Shown: one piece after another, positions 27,394 through 36,140 of the stretch
Position numbering within the stretch: position 1 is the stretch's first letter
Layout of the letters: each line of letters starts with the position of its first letter
From: Pratylenchus scribneri
Taxonomy: Eukaryota; Nematoda; Chromadorea; Rhabditida; Pratylenchidae
Direction: 5' to 3'
Assembly: GCA_030063045.1 (NCBI GenBank)
Contig: JAQSEB010000048.1
Location: 1,178,001-1,242,000 of the forward strand
DNA: 64,000 nucleotides
Made by a program: the position numbers and the translations under genes
The notes under the pieces: model-generated
The model's input: only the letters and a program-made list of their open reading frames with translations
What the model was told of the DNA's origin: nothing
The model's database searches: none

Positions 27394-29756
27394 TCAATCA
27401 AAAACCATTCTGATTGTCTTTCCCTGTTTTTTCGCAAGTTCATTTGCCATCTTATTTATTAATTAAAATTATTTTAACAATTTTCCTCAATTTTTTACCT
27501 CAATCAACGATGCTAATGATCCAGCTTCCGCCAATTGAGTTGCCTTCCCGACCACCTCCTTCTTTTCTTCTTTCACCTCCGATGTGCCTGGCATTGCCAT
27601 CTAAAATAGCTCATTTAATATAATGCTCATTTAAAAAAAATCTCATTTACCTTTGGATCCTCCGTTTCAAGAAGCGATGGAGCATATTTTGGATGGGTCA
27701 CTTCGCTGATTGACTGGAAAAAAAATAACTCATTAAATACAAAATTAAAAAAAATAAAAATTTTCTACCCGATCATAATTTGGAGGAGTCCCAAAAAAGA
27801 ATGATGACTAAATTAAATAATACCAATTAACTCATTTAATAAAATATCCATTTTTTACCTCATCATCATCCGGCTTGGTCTCATTTTCCTCCACCTTCTC
27901 TGGGTTCGGGTTGGCCTCAATTGTCTCCACCTTCTTTGGGCTGGTCTAAAATAATAAAATTTACTCATTTAATAAAAAAAAATCTATTTGTACCTCATGC
28001 GGTTTAGCCTCAATTGCCTCCACATTCTTTGGACCGGTCTCGACATTGACGGAATTGTCGTTGGTGGCGTTGTTGTCGATGACGTTCGGAATGAGCCCAA
28101 CGGCGCCATCCATACCATTTGTAATGATGACGGCTCCCTTTAATATTAGTTTTTACTCAATTAAAAATAAATAAATAAATTTCTCACCTGAAGCTCAATT
28201 CCTCCATTGGTGCCATCCTCAATTCCTCCATCGGCAACAGACAATTGATCCGAAATTGAGCGTCCATCGGTCTCCTCATCATCGTCTTTGTTTTCGGGCT
28301 TGATCTTCTAAAAAATTTTTAATCAAAATACTCATTTTTTTAAAAAAAAAATACCTTTGACGGTTGAACCTCTTCAAATTCATTTGCCGACTTCGGCTTT
28401 GCTCTTTTCCCTCTTCTCCCCACGGTCAATCCTCTATTCTTCTCTCTCTCTCCCATTATCTCCAGATCGGACATTGCCTAAAAATTTTTTACTTATTTAA
28501 AAAATCTTTTTTTTGTTCTCTACCTCGCATGTTTTCTTATGTCTGTTGTAATTTGACATTTTAGCCAAATTGACAGCCATGAAACAGCGCAAGCACTATA
28601 TTTTTTTTGTTAATTTTATTAAATAAAGAAAAACAAAACTTACACGCTCAATTCCGCTCGGATCATTTGCCAACCCGCATTTTGGAGGCTGAAAAAACAT
28701 TTTTTTATTTGCTCATTAAAAATATAAAGACTTACAATGGGGATGGTTGGATCAAACCCTTGTCCCGGTGGATCATTCTAAAAAGAAAAAGAACGATTAA
28801 GTCAATTAAAAAAAGAATAATAACCCACCTCATCCAATGAACTTCCAATGCTTCCGCCGCCCTCGGTTGTCGCTGGAATCGGAGACCGTTTTGAGGTGGA
28901 TGAAGACCCTTCGCCATTTTGCCCAATTTTTGACTAGAAAAAAAATACTCAATTTTGTTTTTTTATAAAAAATAATTACCGCAACCAGACGTTGACGTAT
29001 TGGCGGACGTGCGGTCGTCAAAACCTGCTCAGCATGAGGTGGAAGTGCGTTCGCCATAATTTGAGCATGGGCCGGAGGAGTGGATTGAACCTAAATTATT
29101 TAATATTCAATTAATTTTTTTTTGCTCATTTAAAAAATACCTTTTGAATGGCTCCTATTTCTTTTTCCGTCGTTTCCAATTCGGTTTTTTTATGCCGAAT
29201 GTCCGAAAGAAGGTCCTTCTGAAACGAATGAAAAAACATTTTAAGAGAAATAATAAAAAATAGTTACCCATTCAGTATTCCTTCGGCGTTTGAGCCTTTC
29301 TTTCCGAACAATGAGCTCTTCTTTGCGAACATTGAGCGCCTTCATCTCAGTTTCCTCAAATTAAAAAATTTTTTGTATATTTAAAATTAATTAAAAAAAA
29401 ATACCACATCCGCCTCGCCCTTATCTAATTCGGTCTTTAATTGAATCTAAAAAAGAAAATATAAAAACATGGCTATAAAAAATTATAAACCGCTTGAGCT
29501 TCGAGAGCATTGATTTCCGAAGCGAGTCCATCCCTTTTTGCCGCCAAATCGCTCAATTTTCCTCCATTTTCGGCCTCCAATACCGCCGCCTTCTTCTTCT
29601 TTTCAGCCTCCAGCGCCGCATCGGCTTTCGCTTTTGCATCCTTAATTGTTTAAATGTAATAAATTTTTATTAAAAAATGGTTACAATTTCCGTCAATTTC
29701 CGCATTAATTCTTGCCTCTCTGAAGGATTCATATTCTTCAAACTATCAAAGTCCAT
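27394..29756 (-). CDS. 18-exon coiled-coil / C2HC zinc-finger protein
   Basis: Reading the minus strand from the ATG at 29756 gives 512 codons in 18 exons, all joined by GT-AG introns of 44-55 nt. Exons: 29685-29756, 29491-29640, 29405-29446, 29268-29354, 29141-29218, 28980-29090, 28829-28933, 28736-28777, 28644-28688, 28524-28595, 28355-28477, 28188-28307, 27994-28137, 27859-27945, 27769-27807, 27651-27713, 27499-27600, 27394-27450. Every exon is a multiple of three, so all 17 introns are phase 0. Residues about 20-143 are a charged Ala/Glu/Lys-rich coiled coil. Exon 10 encodes a CxxC-x14-H-x3-C zinc finger (C245, C248, H263, C267). The rest is acidic and low in complexity. It lies alone at the left end of the Polinton, facing the left repeat. 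I do not recognise the family. A DNA-binding or structural role is only a guess from the finger and coiled coil. Confidence 0.85.
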
Positions 29757-30315
29757 TGTTTGAAGAAAAAAATTGAATTGAGTTGAATTAGGACTTAACT
29801 AAATAAAAAAATATTTAATTAAATACATTAAAATAATGTTATTTTAACAAAATGTAATAAATCAGCCTAATGCATCCGTATATTACGTTCATTTCATTCG
29901 CTTGGAGAGGAATAAAGAAGGAAAAATGATGACGAACAGCGGGATGTCCAAGGTCAATCGATGAGTCCCCTATAGGAGCATAAGCCGCATCAGCCGAGCA
30001 CTGATGTATATGGGAACACAAAACTCTGACTCTTGTCTCTTCATTTCCTATACTTACTCAATTGTTTCTCTTTACTCTAATTTTCTTTAATAAAAAAATG
30101 ACTGGAATTCCTTTCTCTCTTTTCCCCATACTAATTTTCTCTACTATTTATTTCCAAGAGCCTATACTGTAGCTATAATTGTAAAAAAAATAATTTTTTA
30201 ACCGATTAACCATAGACATAATTCGCTCCAAAAATAAATCCACTAATTAATTAATTATTAATTTTCTCTAGAGCTCATTCATTAAATTCAAATTGAATAT
30301 AACAATTTTCAAACA
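29757..30315. other. Divergent intergenic region
   Basis: Separates the minus-strand 18-exon gene from the plus-strand membrane gene, so it should hold both promoters. It contains one copy of the recurring boundary motif AATGCATCCGTATATTA (from 29869). No clear TATA box or coding frame was identified. Confidence 0.5.
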
Positions 30316-30863
30316 ATGGATAATCAAAATTTGTCGTCTACAAACAGCCCGAAATTGAATGCTGAGGCGCCGACATTTGTTCCGACCAATCAAATTGTGC
30401 CGTCAAACCCGTTTTTGCCGCCAATTCGACCGCGACTTTGGGATGGTCAAGGTAAAAAAAATATTGATATGAATACTAATTTGCTCATTTTAGTCATTCA
30501 ATCGGACCTCATTGAGCGCCTCCATCGTCCACAACTCGCAATGGACCAAATTGAGCATGACCTTGAGTCATTTGTTCGCACCGGTAATAATTTCTCTATA
30601 CCATTTAATAAATTGTTCAATTAAAATCACTTAGAACAGGACCACCAAGACCATCCACCACCACCACCGCAACAAGAGACCAACGGGAGGATGCCCCCAT
30701 TGATGACGGCAATGTGGAACGGTATTATTAATAATAACGATTAAAAAATGATTAATTATTTGATAAAATTTATATAGAACGTCTGTTCGTCACTAGCTTT
30801 TTGGCTCTTTATGTGGCCTTCATCCACCTCATTGTGTTCATTATGGTCGCCCTCAACCGCTGA
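30316..30863 (+). CDS. Small tail-anchored membrane protein, 4 exons
   Basis: Exons 30316-30451, 30494-30583, 30635-30721 and 30778-30863 give 132 residues. All three introns (42-56 nt, GT-AG) are phase 1. The N-terminal half is polar and Pro/Asn-rich, the middle has a His/Pro-rich stretch (DHPPPPPQQ), and exon 4 encodes a hydrophobic segment (about residues 108-129, SFLALYVAFIHLIVFIMVAL) ending two residues before the stop. That is the layout of a tail-anchored membrane protein with a cytosolic N-terminus, and there is no signal peptide. It is followed by a second small membrane protein gene. Such proteins could act in virion membrane or host-membrane remodelling, but I recognise no family. 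Confidence 0.75.
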
Positions 30864-31241
30864 AAAGAACAAACGGAGCAAATACATTTTTTTCGATCAA
30901 TTCAATTTTTCAATGAAAATTCCTCAATAACATTTTTTTCGGATCTCTTCTCCCCTCATTCAATTTGTGATAACCCCCCTCCTCAAAAATATTTACTTTT
31001 TCAATATTATATATGTGATCTCTTCCATCCAATTTAATGCTCAATTCCATTTTTATAAAAACATTCACTTTTTGTGATTCATCTCCTTTTTATTGAATAA
31101 AATTTTGCTCCATATGTTTTATGCAAATGAGCTGTTAGGGGTAGACTGAAAATATCCGCGTATGGGGAAAAATGGATCCTTAAGGATAGATCAATTCATT
31201 TTCACCAAGTCCTAACAAATTTCTTCCTCCCTAAAAAAAAA
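30864..31241. other. Intergenic spacer
   Basis: T-rich 3' region of the first membrane gene, followed by an apparent 5' leader ending in a run of ten A before the next ATG. A copy of the A-tract start layout is present, but no convincing TATA box was seen. Confidence 0.5.
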
Positions 31242-31745
31242 ATGGATAATAATTTGACTATGGCCAATAATGATAGTTGGACTATAGCGGAAAATTGTAC
31301 ATGTCCTACATTCCAATATTGTATTCGTCCTCTTGAATATAAAAAACCGCTGTTATGTATCTCCAAGAATATTCCGCTGAATAATTTCGAGAATTTTCTC
31401 ATTAATCCGCCAACAATCATGGATTTTAATCTGACTTTGCTCATAATTTTATGTGTCATCCTATTTTTTGAGGTAAATTTTCTCCCATTAAAATTGAGCT
31501 CTATTTTTTTTGTAAATAAAGATGGCTCAATTCATCCTTTGCTTTGTTGGAATGACTAGAGGCAAACGTCGACATACTACACATCAAAGAGTTCGCCGCC
31601 GCCGCCATCGAAGGCGTCAAGAAGCGGGTAAGAAAATTGCCTCTCTATTATTATCCCACATTTTTCTCAATTTCAAGGAGATAATGAGATGATTCCCATG
31701 ATGGTCATCCGGGCTCGGCCTCCTCCTACACATACCGAAAAATAG
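31242..31745 (+). CDS. Small single-pass membrane protein with basic tail, 3 exons
   Basis: Exons 31242-31472, 31522-31627 and 31678-31745 encode 134 residues. The introns are 49 and 50 nt, phase 0 and phase 1. The N-terminus has four to five Cys (CTCPTFQYC, then a later C) and several NxS/T-like sites. A transmembrane segment spans about residues 62-87 across the first splice junction. A strongly basic cluster follows (RVRRRRHRRRQ), then a Pro-rich end. The positive cluster after the hydrophobic span suggests the C-terminus is cytosolic. The start codon is directly preceded by an A10 tract. Family unknown. A virion or host-membrane role is an inference from the context. Confidence 0.75.
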
Positions 31746-31895
31746 AAAAGTATGACGAAATGAACATGAAGAATTGAGAGGAGGAATGCATATTTATCTG
31801 GGAACATAAATCATTTATTTTAATTAATTCATTTTTTAAAATTCGGGTTTTAATAAAATTTATCGGAATAATTTTATGGATCCATTAACCTGGAG

Positions 31896-31903
31896 TATAA
31901 ATA
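31896..31903 (+). promoter_or_regulatory. TATA box
   Basis: TATAAATA, 55 bases before the ATG at 31958. An A8 tract directly precedes that ATG. Confidence 0.6.
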
Positions 31904-31957
31904 CCCAAGAAATTCGATTCCTCAAGCCATTTTTTTCATATACCCCTCTCAAAAAAA

Positions 31958-32725
31958 ATGTCCTATTTACTTGAAATTCATTTTGAATTTCTTTCCCCTC
32001 GACTCGTCGGACGTATTGTGTATAAGAAAATCGTTGAACCAACGATGGATGATGATGATGATGATGAGCGAAACGTGGAGATGCCAAAGAGAAAAGTGCC
32101 AAAAGACGAGGAGCCAAAGGTAGATGAACCAAATGGGGAGGCAAAGGAAGAGGAGCCAAAAGGAAAAACCTCGCCCCATCATAATGAGCTTATTGATTTT
32201 ATCAATTATTTGGTAGCCATTCTACCCCATTATCCCGAGAATGTTCCCTCCAATGCGGAAATTGTCCATGAGATAAGTGAAAAGGCGGGCCTGACCCTTC
32301 GCGAATTTTATGATCTCGTCTGCTCATTTATGATCGATCCCTCAAAAATCGCCAGCAATTATAAAGGAAAGATACAAAAAAGGATACAGACAAAAGAGGA
32401 ACATGAACTTTTCAAGAAGAATAGGTCTCATTTGATCAAAAAAGAGGAGGTTACTTCCATAGCGGCATACGATCTTGATGACTTGCTCACAATTATTTCC
32501 GGAGCTGCTGCATTTTTGGGCTATTCCTTGGACCCGAAAGCATCCGTTCCGACTACGGTAGAGCCTCCAGCCTCCTCTCCGCCTCCACCCGAGGCATTAC
32601 CTTCGCCGTCGTCGTCAATCTTCAATGAAAGCGAGGAAAAGAAATCGGAAGTGGATAAGCTATTGGATCAATTGCTTGAAGGGGAACCCCAAGTGGAAAA
32701 TAATAATAATAACAAATCAGTTTAA
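31958..32725 (+). CDS. Acidic protein of unknown function, 255 aa
   Basis: A single uninterrupted frame. The ATG at 31958 is chosen because it follows a TATA box and an A-rich leader. A later in-frame ATG at 32045 (MDDDDDDER) is an alternative. Residues about 30-75 are low-complexity acidic/lysine repeats (EEPK units). Residues about 80-200 look folded and mostly helical. The C-terminus is Pro/Ser-rich and then acidic, ending in an Asn run. No signal peptide, membrane segment or known catalytic motif is seen. It is the last plus-strand gene before the internal inverted repeat. I do not recognise it. Confidence 0.7.
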   Translation: MSYLLEIHFEFLSPRLVGRIVYKKIVEPTMDDDDDDERNVEMPKRKVPKDEEPKVDEPNGEAKEEEPKGKTSPHHNELIDFINYLVAILPHYPENVPSNAEIVHEISEKAGLTLREFYDLVCSFMIDPSKIASNYKGKIQKRIQTKEEHELFKKNRSHLIKKEEVTSIAAYDLDDLLTIISGAAAFLGYSLDPKASVPTTVEPPASSPPPPEALPSPSSSIFNESEEKKSEVDKLLDQLLEGEPQVENNNNNKSV

Positions 32726-32842
32726 TCGGATCTATGCATCCGCTCCATTAAATTCGCCCTATCCATTTATTTTTTATATGTACTCGTAAAATATATATAA
32801 TCCATCCAATTAATTTGAAAATTCTCAATTACATATATGCAT

Positions 32843-33417
32843 GTCCTTAGCAATGACATGTGTTTGCGTAGCTCGTCGTTAGCGATGACTTTTTTTCCGA
32901 AAAAAAGTCATCGTTAAGCCCATTTTATGTCATCGTTAAGGAGCAAAAATAGCGATTTTAAGGAGAAAACAAGTCTCGCTAAGCAAAAAACATGGAATTT
33001 TTACATTTCAAACTAGGGATTTTTATTTTCCATTTTGCACACCTTAGCAATGCTATCATTGCTAAGGAATCTTCCTTAGCACCGATAGCAATGCTAAGGA
33101 GCAAAAATAGCGATTTTAAGGAGAAAAGTGGTCTCGCTAAGGACGAGCATCTAAAATTTGTTGTAATGCTAAGGAAATGTACGAGAATTTTAGTGTAATG
33201 CTAAGGAATTTTCCGCAAAAATGGGCATATACGCGCGAATATTTTTGGGGCACGCGCGCAAATTTTTGGGGTAGGCGTGAATATTTTTTGGGACAGGCGT
33301 ATGCGTAAATCCATGGACATGCATACATATATCGATACATATGCATATATAATTAGGGGTTTAGGTTCTATGGGCCCGCATGTGATTTATGGGTCTATGG
33401 GTAATGAACGGAGTAGC
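32843..33417 (+). repeat. Left arm of internal inverted repeat
   Basis: About 575 bp that recur in reverse orientation at 38381-38981 with high identity. The arm contains smaller palindromes (AGTCATCG pairs around TTTTTTTCGGAAAAAAA), multiple CTTAGCAATG/CGCTAAGGA words, and an inner end with AGGGGTTTAGGTTCTATGGG. Open frames inside are mirrored in the other arm and are not genes. Confidence 0.85.
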
Positions 33418-33575
33418 GAGGCGTAAGCCGACGCAAACTCTGGAATTGATATTTCGCCAATTCCGGAGTGAATCAAAATAATTAGGAATGCATTAATATT
33501 CCGGAATTGATATTTCGCCAATTTCGGAGTGAATTTGATGAATGGAGTGAATCAAATAAATAGGAATGCATTAAC
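33353..33575 (+). repeat. Boundary repeat shared with 41560-41731
   Basis: Contains CCCGCATGTGATTTA, GGCGTAAGCCGACGCAAACT and two copies of GAATTGATATTTCGCCAATT. A reverse-complement copy lies upstream of the penton-like and polymerase genes at 41560-41731, and a shorter one lies at 48847-48936. It overlaps the inner edge of the larger inverted repeat. Confidence 0.75.
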
Positions 33576-33639
33576 ATGTTTTATTTCATATTATTAAAAT
33601 GAGAGAGCAATATAAATTAAATGAGCACATGTAAATTTT

Positions 33640-34167
33640 TTACAATGTGAGTACATGAATTGTGTAAATCCCCATCGTTGATCCGTCGTTGTTCACAAAG
33701 TAGATTGTCCCCACGTTCTTGTTTGTATTGAGCAGAGTCGGCAATTCCACGCGGAAGAATGTGCGTAGAACGCCAAACTCGTTGACCGGCTCAATTCCCT
33801 CGATAAAAACGTAGGCATAGCCTTGGCATAATTGAGCAAATTTCCTGGAAGCCCTATCCCAGAGTTCGGAAGCCTTCTCCGCCGAAAGTGGGGGACCATC
33901 CTTGTAAATTCCCGAATTATTGAATAAATCCAACGCGTCCAAATATTTCCCTCCCGGTGTAAGCTCAAGTGTCTGGCATCCCTTTACTACGGCCCATTTT
34001 TCGGCAAATTCCCTATTCTTACCCGAGTAAAAGACCGCTCGAGTATTCTGTGTTGTAAAATCCAAGACTTCATCGATGAGATAGGACAAGCGCATAAAGA
34101 GCAATTCGGGATCGGTTGAAGAAAGCATTTCCAAAAGAGTAGGCGGGGACAAAATTGCTTGAGCCAT
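33640..34167 (-). CDS. CD38-family ADP-ribosyl cyclase / NADase-like protein
   Basis: Complete 175-residue frame. It carries the signature of the ADP-ribosyl cyclase (CD38/Aplysia cyclase) fold in order: VFYSG at residues 45-49 (family FxSG), TLELTPGG at 66-73 (family TLE with its conserved Glu, here E68), LWDRASRKFAQ at 102-112 (conserved Trp, here W103), an FIEG turn near 121-124, and RVELPTL at 139-145 with the catalytic Glu at E141. Family enzymes turn NAD into cyclic ADP-ribose, ADP-ribose and nicotinamide, or only hydrolyse NAD. Unlike animal CD38 there is no signal or anchor segment and only two Cys, so a cytosolic or virion protein is likely. It is divergent from the PAZ gene, with a GA tract between them. 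The match is by motif memory, not a search. Confidence 0.8.
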   Translation of the reverse strand: MAQAILSPPTLLEMLSSTDPELLFMRLSYLIDEVLDFTTQNTRAVFYSGKNREFAEKWAVVKGCQTLELTPGGKYLDALDLFNNSGIYKDGPPLSAEKASELWDRASRKFAQLCQGYAYVFIEGIEPVNEFGVLRTFFRVELPTLLNTNKNVGTIYFVNNDGSTMGIYTIHVLTL

Positions 34168-34184
34168 TCAATCTAATTTAATTG

Positions 34185-34203
34185 GAGAGAGAGAGAGAGA
34201 GAG
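34185..34203. promoter_or_regulatory. GAGA tract in divergent promoter
   Basis: An uninterrupted GA dinucleotide tract close to the start of the minus-strand NADase-like gene and upstream of the PAZ gene. Similar tracts precede two other genes of this element (36339-36355 and 39771-39778). Confidence 0.4.
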
Positions 34204-34397
34204 CCGATTTTTTTTTGGGGAATTGAGAGGTTTTCCAAAAATTGAGAAAATTTTAAGAATGGTTTCCAAAAATGGTCGGAAATTGTTTTTCCTCATGTAT
34301 TCCCTCCTAAATTCCTTTAGGTGGTATTTGGCTACGAGCCAATTAATTAAGCTCCGCCTAGCTCAAAACTCGTAATGATTTATGACCCCTTCGGCAA

Positions 34398-34405
34398 TAT
34401 AAAAG
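34398..34405 (+). promoter_or_regulatory. TATA box of the PAZ gene
   Basis: TATAAAAG lies 91 bases before the ATG at 34489. Its position rules out the upstream in-frame ATG at 34375, which would lie before the transcript start. Confidence 0.65.
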
Positions 34406-34488
34406 GAAACAATTTCATTCACCGATTTTCATTTCCCTCAAATCATTTTTTTTCATTTTTCCCTTTTGATCATTTCCTCGAGAAAAAA

Positions 34489-35124
34489 ATGAAAACTGTC
34501 CTAGCGGAATGCGCAAAGATATTGGGATGTACAATAAAACAATTGTACGATAAAATGGGTCATCCCCTCTCCCGTGACAAATTACTCATGTTTCTCAAAG
34601 GACGTCGTGTGCGTACGACATATGACGATCTTAGCGGGAACAAAAAATGCTTTACTATCGGCGGAATAACTCGACAGAGGGCCGATAGTTTACCTGCCTA
34701 CGGTAGATTGTCTCGAATCTTCAATGTAACCGTTGCGCAACATTTCTACTCTCGCCATCGAATTCGTCTCCGTCATCCATATCTCCCATGTATTATTGAG
34801 CAACATGGACCCAATTCCGTTGATCGCTACTACCCATTGGAACTTTTGGAATTTGAGGCCGAGGAGAAGGAGAAGGAGAAGGTGACGGATGATGACGTCA
34901 AAAAACCGAACGGTCTTTTTGTGGATGAAAAAGTGGAACGCCTCTTCAAGGAAATCGATAATGAGGATCGGAAGGATATTCTTTGGGAGGAGGAGGATCA
35001 AATTACTCAAACATGGGGAAGAGATGAATGTAGCCAATCGATCAGCTCATCCGATAATAATAGTTCTCTCCGATGCCATCATTATGGCGGTCCCATTGAT
35101 TGTACCAGCTTTTTAATAGATTAA
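34489..35124 (+). CDS. Stand-alone Argonaute-type PAZ-domain protein
   Basis: 211 residues from the ATG at 34489, chosen because it follows the TATA box and an A7 tract. Residues about 34-122 have the layout of an Argonaute PAZ domain, the module that holds the 3' end of guide small RNAs: a KGRRVRTTYD strand, KKCFTIGGITRQRAD, then TVAQHFYSRHRIRLRHPYLP (82-101), and the closing YYPLELLEF (114-122). Aromatic and basic pocket positions seem kept (F55, H85, F86, Y87, H90, R91). No N, MID or PIWI domain is present, so it cannot slice. Residues 123-211 are acidic, then Ser/Cys-rich, and are unknown. It is divergent from the NADase-like gene. A role as a small-RNA-binding silencing suppressor is my inference. 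Capture from a host Argonaute is the likely origin. Confidence 0.78.
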   Translation: MKTVLAECAKILGCTIKQLYDKMGHPLSRDKLLMFLKGRRVRTTYDDLSGNKKCFTIGGITRQRADSLPAYGRLSRIFNVTVAQHFYSRHRIRLRHPYLPCIIEQHGPNSVDRYYPLELLEFEAEEKEKEKVTDDDVKKPNGLFVDEKVERLFKEIDNEDRKDILWEEEDQITQTWGRDECSQSISSSDNNSSLRCHHYGGPIDCTSFLID

Positions 35125-35188
35125 TCTCTGATTTGTACCCTTTTACCTCCACACATTAATCATTTTTTTAATATTTCATTTTATTTAT

Positions 35189-35629
35189 TTATTTATTAAT
35201 TAATTTTTGTACAAATGTTTGAACAAATAAATCGGGATTTGAAATTGAGTCTAACAATTTACAATATTGCTCAAGGGAATAGCCTAGGGAAATGAAATAG
35301 ATAAATACAATACAATGATGAGCACAAGTATCGGCCTCCAGGGATTGATAGGCTTTCACATTTCTCTTTACATTTTTATTATTAAAAATGAGGGGTGGGG
35401 GATTTCCATAGCTGTCGAAATATAGCGTTAAATTATTCCGCAAAAAATAAAATGCAACCCAATGGCTTCCGCTCTCATTTGACGTATCCAAATTGACCAC
35501 ATAGGAGGCGGGGAATGTCGATGGCTCATTTAGATGATCAATTGGTAGGCATTGTTTAAACGTGCGTTTTGTCAGCGGGTTTGAACGAAGAATTTTTGTA
35601 ATTTGTAGAGTGTCCATCGGGTACGTCAA
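35189..35629 (-). CDS. Adenain-like cysteine protease
   Basis: 146 residues with the catalytic order of adenovirus-type/Ulp1-fold maturation proteases: GSHWVAFYF (His56), YFDSYG (Asp72), an upstream-of-Cys Gln (Q95, in AYQSL) and ADTCAHHC (nucleophile probably Cys102, second Cys106). Polinton proteases of this class are believed to process capsid proteins. The start overlaps the 3' end of the membrane protein gene by 74 bases in another frame, so the two are probably on one transcript. Convergent with the PAZ gene. All catalytic positions are present. Confidence 0.88.
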   Translation of the reverse strand: MTYPMDTLQITKILRSNPLTKRTFKQCLPIDHLNEPSTFPASYVVNLDTSNESGSHWVAFYFLRNNLTLYFDSYGNPPPLIFNNKNVKRNVKAYQSLEADTCAHHCIVFIYFISLGYSLEQYCKLLDSISNPDLFVQTFVQKLINK

Positions 35630-36140
35630 TATTTGGAGTTGACAATTTTTTATTGAATTCCTCCAGGCTCATATCCTTTGTGAAAATTGAGGGATAACGA
35701 GCGACGAGCCCCATCAATTGTCGCTCATACGGTAGCTGTACTCGTTGTTCCTCTTGTTGCTGTTGTCGCTCAAATCTCTTTAAGCAGCCAAAGGCACGAC
35801 ACGTAAAGAGTAGAGCTGAGACAATGGCAACCAAATAAAAGAGGAAGGCGATTAGGCAATAGGCGTGACCGTATAGATTGGAATTTTCCGGAGTTTCCTT
35901 ACACAACGGAAGGTCCGGAACAAATTGAGGCGTCAAATGATTTATTAGCGGTTGCTCTTGAGGCGGCTTATGAGTAACCGTCGTCGCCGTCGTTGTCGGT
36001 CTCAATGACTCAATAATTTTCTTGTATTCCGAATATTCCGGAAGATTATATTGATACGTATATCGAGGTCTTTCAGTGGGATGACCAGCGATTAATGGAA
36101 TAATAAAAATAATAATTGGGAATAATAATAATAAATGCAT
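35556..36140 (-). CDS. Type I membrane protein with signal peptide
   Basis: 194 residues from the ATG at 36140. A longer frame exists upstream, but this Met starts a classical signal peptide (MHLLLLFPIIIFIIPLIAGH) and is preceded by AAAA. The ectodomain (about 20-91) is Pro/Thr-rich with one Cys. A transmembrane segment lies at about 93-114 (YCLIAFLFYLVAIVSALLF), followed by Cys and a Gln/Glu-rich tail of about 80 residues. The last codons overlap the protease start. This is the layout of a small virion or cell-surface glycoprotein. I recognise no family and no fusion motif. Confidence 0.75.
   Translation of the reverse strand: MHLLLLFPIIIFIIPLIAGHPTERPRYTYQYNLPEYSEYKKIIESLRPTTTATTVTHKPPQEQPLINHLTPQFVPDLPLCKETPENSNLYGHAYCLIAFLFYLVAIVSALLFTCRAFGCLKRFERQQQQEEQRVQLPYERQLMGLVARYPSIFTKDMSLEEFNKKLSTPNIDVPDGHSTNYKNSSFKPADKTHV

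Noticed and set aside
29950..30005. Hammerhead-ribozyme-like core (CGATGAGTCC...GGA)
   Set aside because: The CUGAUGA box has a substitution, and no CGAAA box or closing stem III with a cleavable triplet was found.
33137..33346. 69-codon frames in both internal repeat arms
   Set aside because: They are mirror copies within inverted repeats, tyrosine- and cysteine-rich by base composition, and lack promoters.
34375..34488. Upstream ATG giving a 38-residue extension of the PAZ protein
   Set aside because: It lies before the TATA box at 34398, and the ATG at 34489 has the A-tract context shared by the other genes.
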